A DNA stretch of 64,000 nucleotides from Lutibacter sp. (GCF_016342705.1 NZ_JAEINV010000002.1:1-64000); one strand, 5' to 3'. Numbered from the stretch's first letter, positions 18,433 to 29,069 are shown. Notes: generated by a model not told the origin, from the sequence alone. Numbers and translations: made by a program.

Positions 18433-19968
18433 ATGTTGGTTAAAATTTTTGGTAGCGCCGTTTTCGGTGTGGAGGCCACAACTATTATTGTTGAAGTAAA
18501 TATTGATAAAGGAATTGGATATCATTTAGTTGGTTTGCCTGACAATGCAATTAAGGAAAGTAGTTACAGAATTTCAGCTGCATTAAATAATAATGGCTAC
18601 AAATTACCCGGCAAAAAAATAACCATAAATATGGCACCTGCAGACCTAAGAAAAGAAGGTTCTGCTTACGATTTAACGTTGGCTATTGGTATTTTAGCAG
18701 CATCAAACCAAATAAAATCTGAAGAAGTTGGCAACTATATTATTATGGGAGAACTTTCTTTAGATGGAAGTTTACAACCAATAAAAGGCGCCTTACCTAT
18801 TGCCATAAAAGCTTTGGAAGAAGGATTTACAGGCTTTATTTTACCAAAACAAAATGCTAAAGAAGCTGCCATAGTTAATGGGTTAAAAGTTTATGGAATT
18901 GAAAACATAACAGAAGTTATTAACTTTTTTGACAAAGATGCTGAATTAGAACAAACTATCATTGATACTAGAGCTGAATTCTACAAAAATTTAGATAACC
19001 CAGAGTTTGATTTTGCAGATGTAAAAGGGCAAGAATCTGTTAAAAGATCTATGGAAATTGCCGCAGCTGGTGGACATAATATCATTTTAGTGGGTCCTCC
19101 AGGAAGTGGAAAAACAATGCTTAGCAAAAGATTGTCATCTATTTTACCTCCAATGACTTTGCAAGAAGCATTGGAAACTACAAAAATTCATTCAGTTGTT
19201 GGTAAAGTAAAAGATTCAGGATTAATGAGTCAACGCCCATTTAGATCACCTCATCATACAATTTCGGATGTTGCTTTAGTTGGTGGTGGCCAATATCCAC
19301 AACCTGGTGAAATTTCATTATCGCATAATGGCGTGCTATTTTTAGATGAATTACCAGAATTTAAAAGAACAGTTTTAGAGGTAATGCGTCAACCGTTAGA
19401 AGATAGAGAAGTCACTATTTCCCGCGCTAGATTTACGGTAACCTACCCAAGTAGTTTTATGTTAGTGGCAAGTATGAACCCAAGTCCTAGTGGCTATTTT
19501 AACGATCCTGATGCTCCAGTAACCTCTTCACCTGCTGAAATGCAACGCTATTTAAGTAAAATTTCTGGACCGTTATTAGACCGAATTGATATTCACATTG
19601 AAGTTAATCCGGTTCCTTTTGAAAAGCTTTCAGAAGAGCGATTAGGAGAACCTAGTAAACTTATACGAGAACGCGTTACAAAGGCAAGAGAAATTCAGTC
19701 AGAACGTTTCAAAGAATTAATAAATGTTCATTACAATGCTCAAATGAGTGTTAAGCAAATTCGCAAATTTTGTGTTTTAAGTGACGAAAGTAAAACTTTA
19801 CTAAAAAACGCTATGGAACGTTTAAATTTATCTGCGCGTGCTTATGATAGAATTTTAAAAGTTTCAAGAACCATTGCAGATTTAGAGGGTGTTGAAAACA
19901 TTTCATCAACACATATTTCAGAAGCCATTCAATACAGAAGTTTAGATAGAGAGGGTTGGTTGGGATAA
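18433..19968 (+). CDS. yifB: YifB/ComM-family magnesium chelatase-like AAA+ ATPase
   Basis: 511 aa, full length. An N-terminal S5-like fold domain (about residues 20-140) is followed by an AAA+ core with Walker A GPPGSGKT near residue 221 and Walker B LFLDELPEF. The C-terminal Mg-chelatase-like domain ends with the sensor region SARAYDRILKVSRTIADLEG. In Gram-negative bacteria the ComM homologue is a hexameric helicase promoting branch migration during natural transformation, so a DNA-processing role is likely. It starts 21 nt after the LacI-type gene, which may just reflect a shared transcript. Confidence 0.93.
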   Translation: MLVKIFGSAVFGVEATTIIVEVNIDKGIGYHLVGLPDNAIKESSYRISAALNNNGYKLPGKKITINMAPADLRKEGSAYDLTLAIGILAASNQIKSEEVGNYIIMGELSLDGSLQPIKGALPIAIKALEEGFTGFILPKQNAKEAAIVNGLKVYGIENITEVINFFDKDAELEQTIIDTRAEFYKNLDNPEFDFADVKGQESVKRSMEIAAAGGHNIILVGPPGSGKTMLSKRLSSILPPMTLQEALETTKIHSVVGKVKDSGLMSQRPFRSPHHTISDVALVGGGQYPQPGEISLSHNGVLFLDELPEFKRTVLEVMRQPLEDREVTISRARFTVTYPSSFMLVASMNPSPSGYFNDPDAPVTSSPAEMQRYLSKISGPLLDRIDIHIEVNPVPFEKLSEERLGEPSKLIRERVTKAREIQSERFKELINVHYNAQMSVKQIRKFCVLSDESKTLLKNAMERLNLSARAYDRILKVSRTIADLEGVENISSTHISEAIQYRSLDREGWLG

Positions 19969-20025
19969 ACCTTAAATTTTTGTTAAATTTATTTAATTCA
20001 ACCAAACTACTATATTTCAAAAGTG

Positions 20026-20033
20026 TAAATTTG
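20026..20033 (+). promoter_or_regulatory. -7 promoter box of the tricorn-like protease gene
   Basis: TAAATTTG matches TAnnTTTG, 25 nt upstream of the ATG at 20059. No convincing -33 TTG at normal spacing. Confidence 0.4.
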
Positions 20034-20058
20034 ATTATACACCAAATAATCAATCTTT

Positions 20059-23000
20059 ATGAAAAATAAAATACTCATACTGCTGTGTGCTTTAACAACT
20101 TCAATAATTTTTGCACAAAACAATCCGCTTATTCATACGCCATCATTAAGTTCTGATGGAAAAATAATGGCTTTCACTTTTCAAGGTGATATTTGGACTG
20201 TTGATTTAAATGGGGAAAACTTTAAAAGACTTACAATTCACGAAGCATATGATACCAATCCTATTTGGAGTACTGATGGAAAAACAATTGCTTTCCAAAG
20301 TGATCGTTTTGGAAATGATGATGTTTTTACTATTTCTGTTAACGGTGGAATTCCGAAAAGAATAACTTATCATTCCTCAAATGACCAGGTAACAGATTTT
20401 ACTTCTGATGGAACTATTTATTTTACAACAGCCAGAGAGTTTGTTCAATTAGAACGCGAACCAGAGGTTCAGTATGTGAGTGCAAATGGAGGAACACCTT
20501 TTAGATTGCTAAATGCCGTTGGCTTTGACGCTACGTTATCTCCAAACAAAAAATTCATAGCTTTTACCAGAGGTTCTTGCAGAATTGAACGGGAAGCATA
20601 TAAAGGACCTGCAAATAGAGATGTTTGGGTTTATGATATAAAAAATGATAAATACCATCAAATTACAACTTTTGAAGGACAAGATTTAGCTCCACAATGG
20701 GCAAATAACAACACACTGTATTTTCAATCTGCACTGAGCGGAAAATACAATGTTCATAAAGTAAGTATTGATGAAAATGGTCAAAAAACGGGTGATATTT
20801 CACAAATTACTTTCTTAAAAGATATGGGAATCTATTCCTTTAGCTTAAGTAAAAACGGCAACGATTTAGTGATGGTTTCTGGCGACAACGTTTCAACCGT
20901 TAATGTAAACACCAAAAAGGTTACTCCAATAAATATCACAATAAACAGTGATTATAGGTTTGATCCTATTGAAAGAAAAACCTTAACTTCAGATGCTTCG
21001 GAAATTGCAGTTTCGCCAAATGGTAAATTAAGTGCGGTAGTTATTCGTGGTGAAATTTTTATTATTGAAAATGATCCTGATAAAAGTAGGGCTATTAATG
21101 TTTCAAATTCTGCCTATAAAGATGAAGACGTTACTTGGTTAAACGATAATACATTGTTATTTGTTTCTGATAGAAATGGAACAAATAATATTTATAGCAT
21201 TTCATCTAATGATGCAACCAATAAAAATATTTTTACTTCTTTAAAACATAAAATTACACAAATTACAAACAGTAAAGAAAGTGATGCAAATATTAAACTA
21301 GCACCAAATAAGAAGCAAATTGCTTATAATAATGGTTATGGAAAATTAATGATTGCTAACATTTCTGAAGAGGCTAAAATAAGCAATGAAATAACACTGG
21401 TAAATGGTTGGGACACGCCTTCTGGCATTGCTTGGTCGCCAGATTCTAAATGGGTGACGTATAGTTTGAGTGATTTATATTTTAATGAAGAAATTTATAT
21501 TCACAAAGCAGATAACAGTAAAAAACCTGTAAATATCTCCATGCATCCAAAGTCAGATTCAAATGCCATTTGGAGTGATGATGGTTCTAAAATAGTATTT
21601 TCTTCCAACAGAAATAATGGCGATCACGATATTTGGTTTGTGTGGTTACAGAAAAAAGATTGGGAAAAAACGAAACAAGATTGGGACGAAACTTCTGAAG
21701 AAAAGAAAGATAAAAAAGAAGACAAAGATGAAAAATCAGATGAAAAATCAGAAAAAAAAGTAGTTGATGTTATTATAGATTTTGAAGATATTCACGAACG
21801 TCAGCAACAAGTTACATCCTATAATGGTGGAGAATATTTAAATGCCGTTTCTAAAGATGGAAAAACTTTTTACTACACAACAGGTAATAGCGGAAGAGGA
21901 AACCCTAAAGTAACTTCAGATTTGTTTCAAATTAATTGGGATGGCAAAGAAAACAAAGAAATAACTACTGGAAATTCCAGTCCAAGAAACATTTCTTTAA
22001 CGGCTAAAGAAGATTTTATTTATTATTTAAGCAAAGGAAAAGCAAACAGAATTAAACTATCTGGTTCCAAAAAAGAAAGCTTACCATTTTCTGCAAAAAT
22101 GAATATTGATTATACGGAAGAAGCTAATCAAATTTTTGAAGAAGCTTGGAACACCATTCAAGATCGTTTTTATGATCCAAACCATCACGGTCAAAATTGG
22201 ATAGCATTAAAAAACACTTACAAACCATTGGCTTTAAAAGCTTCAACCAGAGAAGATTTTAAATATATTTTCAACATTATGTTAGGTCAAATTAATGCCA
22301 GCCATATGGGAATGTATCGAGGTGAAGAACGTAAAGAGCTTCAAAAAGAAACAACTGGTATTTTAGGCGTTGAATTTGAACCAACATCAAACGGACAATT
22401 AAAAATAACTAAAGTTGTTCCAAACTCTGCGGCTGATAGAGAAAGTAGTAAACTTGTTTTGGGAGATATTGTTTTATCAGTTAATGGCGAACCAGTCTCT
22501 GTTTCTGAAAATATTTACAAGCACTTAGTTGCCTCTAACAACGAAAAAATAATTTTAGGTGTTATTTCAAATGGAAAAGAAAAAGAAGTTGTAATTAGAC
22601 CAAAATCAAGTGGAAGAGAAGATAATTACAATGCTTGGGTAAAAGAATGTAAACGCCTAACTGATATTTATTCTAATGGAAGATTAGGATACATTCATAT
22701 TCAAGGAATGAATTGGGAAAGCTTTGAAAGATTTGAAAGAGAATTAACTGCTGCAGGTATAGGAAAAGAAGGTATTGTAATTGATGTTAGATACAACGGT
22801 GGTGGTTGGACAACAGATTATTTAATGGCCGTTTTAAATGTAAAACAGCACGCTTACACAATACCAAGAGGTGCTTCAAATGATTTAAGTAAAGATCATA
22901 AAGATTTTAAAAACTACTATCCTTATAGTGAAAGATTGCCTTTAGCTGCTTGGACAAAACCTTCTGTAGCTATATGCAATCAGGCAAGTTATTCAAATGC

Positions 23001-23277
23001 TGAAATATTTTCACATGCGTATAAAGAATTAGGTATTGGAAAATTAGTTGGAATTCCAACTTTTGGCGCAGTAATTTCTACAGGTGGCCAAACTTTAATT
23101 GATGGATCTTATGTAAGAGTTCCATTTAGAGGTTGGTTTGTTAAATCTTCAGAAAAAAATATGGATTTTACACCTGCAATGCCAGATGTTGTTATAGATA
23201 ATTATCCTGATGAAAAAGCAAAAGGAAGCGATTCTCAGCTTAAGGCAGCAGTGAATGAATTACTAAAAACACTATAA
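20059..23277 (+). CDS. Tricorn-like S41-family protease
   Basis: 1072 aa. The signal peptide ends SIIFAQN, so the protein is exported. Beta-propeller repeats of the PD40/WD40-like type follow (for example NPIWSTDGKTIAFQSDRFGN). A Lys/Glu-rich charged linker lies near residues 545-570, then the core domain, a PDZ domain (about 770-850, GDIVLSVNGEPVSVSENI) and the C-terminal S41 protease domain. The catalytic serine lies in the SYSNAE motif (residues 977-982). The architecture matches the tricorn protease family, which degrades peptides; in Bacteroidetes these are periplasmic or surface enzymes. Monocistronic, with its own promoter candidate. Confidence 0.92.
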   Translation: MKNKILILLCALTTSIIFAQNNPLIHTPSLSSDGKIMAFTFQGDIWTVDLNGENFKRLTIHEAYDTNPIWSTDGKTIAFQSDRFGNDDVFTISVNGGIPKRITYHSSNDQVTDFTSDGTIYFTTAREFVQLEREPEVQYVSANGGTPFRLLNAVGFDATLSPNKKFIAFTRGSCRIEREAYKGPANRDVWVYDIKNDKYHQITTFEGQDLAPQWANNNTLYFQSALSGKYNVHKVSIDENGQKTGDISQITFLKDMGIYSFSLSKNGNDLVMVSGDNVSTVNVNTKKVTPINITINSDYRFDPIERKTLTSDASEIAVSPNGKLSAVVIRGEIFIIENDPDKSRAINVSNSAYKDEDVTWLNDNTLLFVSDRNGTNNIYSISSNDATNKNIFTSLKHKITQITNSKESDANIKLAPNKKQIAYNNGYGKLMIANISEEAKISNEITLVNGWDTPSGIAWSPDSKWVTYSLSDLYFNEEIYIHKADNSKKPVNISMHPKSDSNAIWSDDGSKIVFSSNRNNGDHDIWFVWLQKKDWEKTKQDWDETSEEKKDKKEDKDEKSDEKSEKKVVDVIIDFEDIHERQQQVTSYNGGEYLNAVSKDGKTFYYTTGNSGRGNPKVTSDLFQINWDGKENKEITTGNSSPRNISLTAKEDFIYYLSKGKANRIKLSGSKKESLPFSAKMNIDYTEEANQIFEEAWNTIQDRFYDPNHHGQNWIALKNTYKPLALKASTREDFKYIFNIMLGQINASHMGMYRGEERKELQKETTGILGVEFEPTSNGQLKITKVVPNSAADRESSKLVLGDIVLSVNGEPVSVSENIYKHLVASNNEKIILGVISNGKEKEVVIRPKSSGREDNYNAWVKECKRLTDIYSNGRLGYIHIQGMNWESFERFERELTAAGIGKEGIVIDVRYNGGGWTTDYLMAVLNVKQHAYTIPRGASNDLSKDHKDFKNYYPYSERLPLAAWTKPSVAICNQASYSNAEIFSHAYKELGIGKLVGIPTFGAVISTGGQTLIDGSYVRVPFRGWFVKSSEKNMDFTPAMPDVVIDNYPDEKAKGSDSQLKAAVNELLKTL

Positions 23278-23396
23278 AAGGGGAAAATTCCCCTAGTAAA
23301 AGGGTGTTTATTTTTCTTAATAGTTGTATTCAATTTTTACATTTGTTGACAAGAAAAAGAATATAGTCAATTGTTAATTTAGGGAAATTGCAAAGA

Positions 23397-23426
23397 AAAA
23401 AACCTTTCAAAAATGAAAGGTTTTTT
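23397..23426. terminator. Bidirectional intrinsic terminator
   Basis: AACCTTTCA (23401-23409) pairs with TGAAAGGTT (23414-23422) around a 4-nt loop, with flanking A and T runs (23397-23400 and 23423-23426) extending the stem. It lies between the convergent tricorn-like protease and sugar transporter genes and can serve both. A smaller GC-rich hairpin (AGGGGA...TCCCCT, 23279-23294) directly follows the protease stop. Confidence 0.85.
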
Positions 23427-23483
23427 CTATTTTAATTAACTATTTATTCCTTTAGGAATTCATATTTGTATTATAATTATCTT

Positions 23484-24683
23484 TTAAATTACAGTTGTTT
23501 TTTTAGAAGCTATTACTGTTGAAAATAAAATATATATTAAACAAGCCAACGGAACTAAAAAGCCCCATAACACACTTATTGAATCTGCAACATAACCCAT
23601 AATTGGAGGAATAAATGCTCCTCCCACAATAGCTGTAACCATTAAGCCACTTAATTCATTAGCTCGTTCGGGTAATTTATCTACTGTTATTGAAAATACT
23701 AATGGGAAAATATTGGCAAAACCTAGTCCAACCAATATAATTCCTGTATAAGCAATTACTGTATTTCCAAACAATAACAATAAAACTCCTACAATTGACA
23801 GTATTACCGTTGTAAATAAAAACTTAACTGGCTTTATTTTGGTTAGAATAGCTGCTCCTAAAAAACGTCCAATTAATATTGGTAAAAAGAACAATGCCCA
23901 ACTTAACCATAAACTAAAACCTTCAATGCCGAACTCTTCTTTTAATAATATTGGTATTCCTGAGCTCATAGAAACCTCAGCTCCTACATACACAAATATG
24001 GAAAGCACCATCATTAAAACATATTTGTTTTTTAATAATGATAAGCAACTCACTAAAGAGGCTGGTTTTTCATCTTCATGTTTAATTTCTTCAACTTTTA
24101 AAGTGCTAGTCCAACCAAAGGTAATTAAAATCAACACTGCATAAATTGGAAATAATAAGGTCCAATCCATCCCCGCCATTGCAGCAAACGGCGGCAATAG
24201 AAACCCAAGTGAGGATCCAATTGCCTTAATTGATTGTCCTAATGATAAATTACTTGAATAACGACCTGGTGCTGAAACATCTCTCATTATTGGATTTCCT
24301 GAAACTTGCAAAACAGTAGCTCCTGCTCCTAATAACAAAATAGAACCCAAAATCACATAAAACTTTGAATGCAGTTCTGCGGATGTTGAAGATACTATTG
24401 GACCATACATTCCTGAAACTATTGGAAGTAGTAATCCAATTAACGCTATAATCAATCCAATTAACAACACTTTCTTTTTTCCTTTTCTATCTTGGTAAAT
24501 TCCCATGGGAATAGATAATATTCCAAACATTAAAAACCCACTAAAAGGTAATAAGGTTGCTAAAAAATTAGTTAGTTCAAACGTTTCTTTTGCTAAACTT
24601 ACCATTGGCCCTACCACATCCCCGAAACCCATACATAAAAAGGCTAAAAAGATAGGAAGTGTACTTACTTTTTTATTACTCAT
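23484..24683 (-). CDS. FHS-type sugar MFS transporter
   Basis: 399 aa with about 12 hydrophobic segments. GFGDVVGPM in the first helix, MGIYQDRKGKKKVLL in the loop between helices 2 and 3, and QVSGNPIMRD fit the FucP/glucose-galactose symporter group of the major facilitator superfamily. It would import a monosaccharide with protons across the inner membrane. It is the last gene of the SusC/SusD unit and follows a ROK kinase by 15 nt. A released monosaccharide, plausibly mannose or glucose, is therefore the likely substrate; that choice is inference. Confidence 0.86.
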   Translation of the reverse strand: MSNKKVSTLPIFLAFLCMGFGDVVGPMVSLAKETFELTNFLATLLPFSGFLMFGILSIPMGIYQDRKGKKKVLLIGLIIALIGLLLPIVSGMYGPIVSSTSAELHSKFYVILGSILLLGAGATVLQVSGNPIMRDVSAPGRYSSNLSLGQSIKAIGSSLGFLLPPFAAMAGMDWTLLFPIYAVLILITFGWTSTLKVEEIKHEDEKPASLVSCLSLLKNKYVLMMVLSIFVYVGAEVSMSSGIPILLKEEFGIEGFSLWLSWALFFLPILIGRFLGAAILTKIKPVKFLFTTVILSIVGVLLLLFGNTVIAYTGIILVGLGFANIFPLVFSITVDKLPERANELSGLMVTAIVGGAFIPPIMGYVADSISVLWGFLVPLACLIYILFSTVIASKKTTVI

Positions 24684-24698
24684 AATTTGGTTCTTTTT

Positions 24699-25598
24699 TT
24701 ATTTGAATAAAGTGGCTGACCCTAACATTGCCGCACTTTCTTTTAAGATTGATACTTTAAATGGGATTTCTAATCCTCTTTCTTTTAATTTTTTATATAA
24801 ACTTGGTTTAAATAATTCAAACGCTTCTGCAATATTTCCACCCATCACAACAACATCTGCATTAAAATTTTTTAAATGCTCCGCTAAACAGTCTGCTAGG
24901 TTGATACCAAATTCATTGAATAATGTAATTGCTTTTTCATCACCTTCTTTAACTAATTCAGCTATTCGCTTAACACCGGTTACTTTTTCTTCAGAAATTT
25001 CATTAAAACTATTTACAAACCAACGCGTTGAAAAATAATCATCAGCAATTCCATTTTTAAAAGGCTCATCCCACAAATAACCATTTTCAGGAACTGTTAT
25101 TCCTTCTTCAATAGCCAGGCCATTACTTATAAATGATGACCCAAACCCTGTGCCTAATGTTATTGCTACCATTTGCTTACTTTCCTTTCCGCTTCCATAC
25201 CAATAACTTCCTAATGAAAAAGCAGTAGCATCATTTACAAATCTAATTTTAGATGGTTCTAATGCTAAACTTTCTGATAATGCTTCTTTTACATTTACAT
25301 TTTTTAGGTCTACAAATTTTTGATTAGAATTATCATATAAACCAATCCCTTTTTCATAATCAAAAGGACCGGGAATAGCAATTCCAATTCCTAAAAATTC
25401 AGAATTATCTGGTACGTTTTTTTTACAATTTAAAATTGCTTGAGTCCAAACACTTAAAAGTATTTCCTTAGATTCTGAATTTGAAACTTTTACACTTATT
25501 AAGGAATTTTCTAAAATAGTTCCATTTTCTACATTAATTATTCCACAACTAATATGACTGCCTCCTATATCGCAGCCTATTACAATTTTTTCTTTCAT
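24699..25598 (-). CDS. ROK-family sugar kinase
   Basis: 299 aa. The ATP-binding phosphate-1 motif CDIGGSHISCG near the N-terminus, GIAIPGPFDYEKG and TLGTGFGSSFI mark the ROK family (repressor, ORF, kinase). There is no helix-turn-helix, so it is an enzyme rather than a repressor. The CxCGxxGC zinc motif of many ROK proteins is absent. It probably phosphorylates a hexose (glucose, mannose or N-acetyl sugar) in the cytoplasm, in step with the transporter gene 15 nt downstream. Substrate is not determined by sequence. Confidence 0.87.
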   Translation of the reverse strand: MKEKIVIGCDIGGSHISCGIINVENGTILENSLISVKVSNSESKEILLSVWTQAILNCKKNVPDNSEFLGIGIAIPGPFDYEKGIGLYDNSNQKFVDLKNVNVKEALSESLALEPSKIRFVNDATAFSLGSYWYGSGKESKQMVAITLGTGFGSSFISNGLAIEEGITVPENGYLWDEPFKNGIADDYFSTRWFVNSFNEISEEKVTGVKRIAELVKEGDEKAITLFNEFGINLADCLAEHLKNFNADVVVMGGNIAEAFELFKPSLYKKLKERGLEIPFKVSILKESAAMLGSATLFK

Positions 25599-25690
25599 TT
25601 TTATAATTTTAAAATTGATTTTCCAATTTTAAGTAGTTTTGTTCAACTTCTCTTCATTGTTTCATTTTAATTAATTACACTTAATACTTT

Positions 25691-28600
25691 TTAAAATTTA
25701 AAGAGTTGAAGATAATCATTATTATTAGCAACTAGTATAAAGTTTTTATCTTTAGTTTTTAATACTTTCATTTTTTTAGCATCCTTGTTTGAAAAAAATC
25801 CTGATTGAACATGATGGATTGGTTCAAAATTATTTGCTCCATCTCCTAATAGTAACAAGCCTGTTCCTGAATCATTCCTAGATGTTTCTATTTCTGAAAC
25901 AAACAAATTTCCGACTATTAATAAATCTAACTTTTCGTCTGAATTAAAATCTCTAATAATAATATCATTTATACTTGAAAACTGTGCTTCAATTGGCAAT
26001 TTGTGAATTTTAAACTGGCCATTTCCAAGGTTTTCAATAAAGGAGGACGCAAATGTTTTTGCTTTGTAATGCAGTGCTTTTTTTAATTTACTCTCTTTGT
26101 AAATTTGGTCAATTTCTAAAGAAGCAAAAATATCGTACTTTTTTATTTCTTCTTTTAGTTTTGGTATTTGTTGTGAAGAACAGGAAAAGCCTCTTAAGGG
26201 ATAATGTTTACCAAAATTATAATATCCTAAAACAATATCATTGCTTCCATTACCATCAAAATCATCATAATACACATCAAATGGCGCTTCCTCTGTTGCT
26301 TTGTATTTATAATTTAATCCTAAATTTCCAGCTATATAATCAATATCTCCATCGTTATCAAAATCACCTTGTTCAATGCTAAACCACCAACCTGTTGTGT
26401 TTTCTAAACTTTCAATTTTTTCTCTTTTAAAAATCCCATTTTCATTTTTAAAAACCGTTATTTCCATCCATTCTCCAACAACAATTAAATCTAAATCTTT
26501 ATCTGAATCATAATCAGTCCAAATAGCATCCGTTACCATACCTAATTCAGTAAGATCACTTGCTTTCTCTTGAGTTACACTCACCAACTTACCATTAATA
26601 TTTTCAAATAACTGACTATTAGCAGGTAATGGATAATTATGTGGAATATGTCTACCTCCTACAAAAACATCCAAATCTCCATCAGCATCAATATCTGCGG
26701 CAATTACTATACTACCACTTATATTTTCACTTTCTGAATTTTTTACTAAAACAAAATTTCCTTTTCCATCATTTAAGTACAATCTATCTTTGTAATTTTC
26801 ATCTCCATTTGTATATTCATTTCCTCCACTAACAACGTAAAGATCCATATCTTTATCATTATCTACATCAAAAAACAAGGCATCAACATCTTCTTTCAAT
26901 TTATCATCCTCAAAAGCTTTAACCTCAATATTTGTAAAGCTTTCATCCTTATTTTGGATAAATAATTTTCCTGAAAAACCAACTGCGCCTCCAATAAAAA
27001 CATCTTCTAACCCATCATTATTTACATCTGAAACAGCCAAAGCAGGTCCAAATTGAGACATTTTATGTGGTAACAAAATTTGCTTCTCAAAATCATCGAA
27101 ATTATTTTCTGTATGAGTAATATTTATATTTTTTGAATCTGACAAACTTGTAAATATGGTTTCCTTTTGAGTTTCTTGAATAGGTTCTTTTACCGCATCT
27201 TCAAGATATAAAGTAATCTTTTGATTTGCCTGAACGTTTGTAAGTGAAGTACTTTTATTATTTGGCCAATGAATAACAATTTCTTCTACTACATCACTTA
27301 AACCCAATCCAAAATGAACAGAAGGTTCGCTGGTAGAATAAACACCACGAACGTTTGTTGTTTCTATTATTTGTGATTTTCCGTTTACTTTTATATTAAT
27401 TCTTGTCCCAAAAACGTTTTTGTTTTCTTTGCTTTTTAATTCAATTCTCAGAAAATTATTAGTAGCATTATTTTTATATAAAAAGGCGTCATCATTTATA
27501 TTGTTAACCACTAAATCTAAATCTCCATCATTATCAAAATCTGCATAAGCGGCACCATTTGAAAAAGATTTTTTGTCTAATCCCCAGTTTTCAGCTAAAT
27601 TTTCAAAATTAAAATTTCGGTTATTTTTAAACATGTAATTAGATAATTTTTCTGATGGTAATAAGGCCAAGGTTTTATCCAAGTCTAAAATATCCCAAAT
27701 AGAAACATTGCCAATTGTTGGATTATTTTTTACATAATTATTTGCTGTTTCTGTTACAAATTTACCAACCTCTTTAGAAGCATCTGTATTTCTAATATCT
27801 CGTAATAATCCATTAGTTATATAAATATCTTTTTCACCATCATTATCAAAATCTGCAATTAAATTGGACCAACTCCAATCAGTGGCGGCAATATTTGCTA
27901 ACTGAGCAATTTCACTAAAAGTATTGTTTCCATTATTTAAATGAAAATTATTAAACATATATTGATGGTTTCCACCTTTATTTACAATATTCCAGAAGGT
28001 TTCAATATTCATTCCACTCATATTAGATTTTAGCCTAAAATTATCTTCAGCCACCATATCTAAAACAAAAACATCTAAAAAACCATCATTATTAATATCT
28101 GCAACATCAACTCCCATACTGTAATATGACATGTGATTTAATGCTGTATTTGTTATGTTTGTAAACGTCCCATTTTTATTGTTCATATAAATAACATCTG
28201 GTGCGTAAAAATCATTTGACACATACAAATCTACCCAACCATCATTATTAAAGTCACTTGTTGAAACTGCGTTTGGAAAACCAGCTTTTAACAATCCTGC
28301 TTTTTCAGTAACATCAACAAACTTTTTCCCTTCAATATTTTTATATAAAACTGAAGAATATTTTGGTAAAAGAAGTTCAGCGCCGGCATATTCCGAATAA
28401 CTCCCTGGATTTGGGGGTTGATTTAAAATATATAAATCTAAAAAGCCATCTTTATCATAATCAAAAAAGGTAGCGTGCCTTGTTCTTTCAGAATTATCAA
28501 CGCCGTAGGCTTTTGCCATTTCTATAAAAGTTTCATTTCCTTGATTTATATAAAGTTTATTTTTTCGTAACTCTATTTTATTATCATAAAGTTCATTAGA

Positions 28601-29005
28601 TATATAAATATCAACAAAACCATCATTGTTAACATCTGCAATGGTAACACCTGTAGACCAGCTTCCATTGTTTATAATTCCTGCCGAATTTGTTATTTCC
28701 TTAAATTTAAAATCCCCCTTATTTATATATAATTTATCTCCAACTTGGTTTCCAACAAAATAAATATCCATTAAACCATCATTATTAAAATCGCCTACTC
28801 CAACACCAGCACCTCCATAAAAATTTGCATATTTTAAAATGTTGTCATCTTTTGTATCCTTAATTTCATTATTGAAATTAATACCCGAAACTTTAGATGA
28901 AACCAATGAAAATTGTTTTAAATTTTGAGCGGTTGCGTTAAAAAAGAAAAATACAAGTACACTACTTATATTTTTTAATAAACTATATTTTATGGAATTT
29001 TTCAT
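25691..29005 (-). CDS. FG-GAP/VCBS repeat protein with ASPIC/UnbV domain
   Basis: 1104 aa from the ATG at 29005 (MKNSIKYSLL). An in-frame ATG at 29041 would run through the terminator hairpin and put 12 residues before the signal peptide, so I reject it. The signal peptide ends NATAQN. Many FG-GAP-type repeats follow, each with a calcium-binding-like DxNxDGxxD loop (for example DFNNDGLMDIY, DINNDGFLDVF). A mid-protein ASPIC/UnbV-like segment lies around residues 540-620 (NVRGVYSTSEPSVHFGLG). Such proteins (CRTAC1-like) commonly accompany SusC/SusD pairs in Bacteroidetes and are probably surface proteins that bind glycans or proteins. Exact role unknown. Confidence 0.88.
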   Translation of the reverse strand: MKNSIKYSLLKNISSVLVFFFFNATAQNLKQFSLVSSKVSGINFNNEIKDTKDDNILKYANFYGGAGVGVGDFNNDGLMDIYFVGNQVGDKLYINKGDFKFKEITNSAGIINNGSWSTGVTIADVNNDGFVDIYISNELYDNKIELRKNKLYINQGNETFIEMAKAYGVDNSERTRHATFFDYDKDGFLDLYILNQPPNPGSYSEYAGAELLLPKYSSVLYKNIEGKKFVDVTEKAGLLKAGFPNAVSTSDFNNDGWVDLYVSNDFYAPDVIYMNNKNGTFTNITNTALNHMSYYSMGVDVADINNDGFLDVFVLDMVAEDNFRLKSNMSGMNIETFWNIVNKGGNHQYMFNNFHLNNGNNTFSEIAQLANIAATDWSWSNLIADFDNDGEKDIYITNGLLRDIRNTDASKEVGKFVTETANNYVKNNPTIGNVSIWDILDLDKTLALLPSEKLSNYMFKNNRNFNFENLAENWGLDKKSFSNGAAYADFDNDGDLDLVVNNINDDAFLYKNNATNNFLRIELKSKENKNVFGTRINIKVNGKSQIIETTNVRGVYSTSEPSVHFGLGLSDVVEEIVIHWPNNKSTSLTNVQANQKITLYLEDAVKEPIQETQKETIFTSLSDSKNINITHTENNFDDFEKQILLPHKMSQFGPALAVSDVNNDGLEDVFIGGAVGFSGKLFIQNKDESFTNIEVKAFEDDKLKEDVDALFFDVDNDKDMDLYVVSGGNEYTNGDENYKDRLYLNDGKGNFVLVKNSESENISGSIVIAADIDADGDLDVFVGGRHIPHNYPLPANSQLFENINGKLVSVTQEKASDLTELGMVTDAIWTDYDSDKDLDLIVVGEWMEITVFKNENGIFKREKIESLENTTGWWFSIEQGDFDNDGDIDYIAGNLGLNYKYKATEEAPFDVYYDDFDGNGSNDIVLGYYNFGKHYPLRGFSCSSQQIPKLKEEIKKYDIFASLEIDQIYKESKLKKALHYKAKTFASSFIENLGNGQFKIHKLPIEAQFSSINDIIIRDFNSDEKLDLLIVGNLFVSEIETSRNDSGTGLLLLGDGANNFEPIHHVQSGFFSNKDAKKMKVLKTKDKNFILVANNNDYLQLFKF

Positions 29006-29019
29006 AATTGATTTGTATA

Positions 29020-29050
29020 AAAAAGGGAGGGCACGCACCACTCCCTTTTT
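29020..29050 (-). terminator. Intercistronic terminator after susD
   Basis: AAAAAGGGAG (29020-29029) pairs perfectly with CTCCCTTTTT (29041-29050) around an 11-nt loop, giving a GC-centred stem flanked by A/T runs. It lies 20 nt after the SusD stop and 14 nt before the start of the FG-GAP gene. It probably reduces read-through, so that SusC and SusD are made in greater amounts than the genes behind them. Confidence 0.8.
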
Positions 29051-29069
29051 AGTTGAAATTCAAATAATA

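Noticed and set aside
24505..25038. Plus-strand open frame of 177 codons across the transporter and ROK genes
   Set aside because: It runs antisense to two clearly recognised genes and across their junction, with no recognisable motif.
26053..26382. Plus-strand frame inside the FG-GAP gene, with hydrophobic look
   Set aside because: It is an antisense shadow of repeated DxDxDG coding; the low-complexity Leu/Tyr/His composition reflects the other strand.
29006..29041. Longer N-terminus for the FG-GAP protein (ATG 29041)
   Set aside because: These codons lie within the terminator hairpin 29020-29050, and the signal peptide begins properly at 29005.
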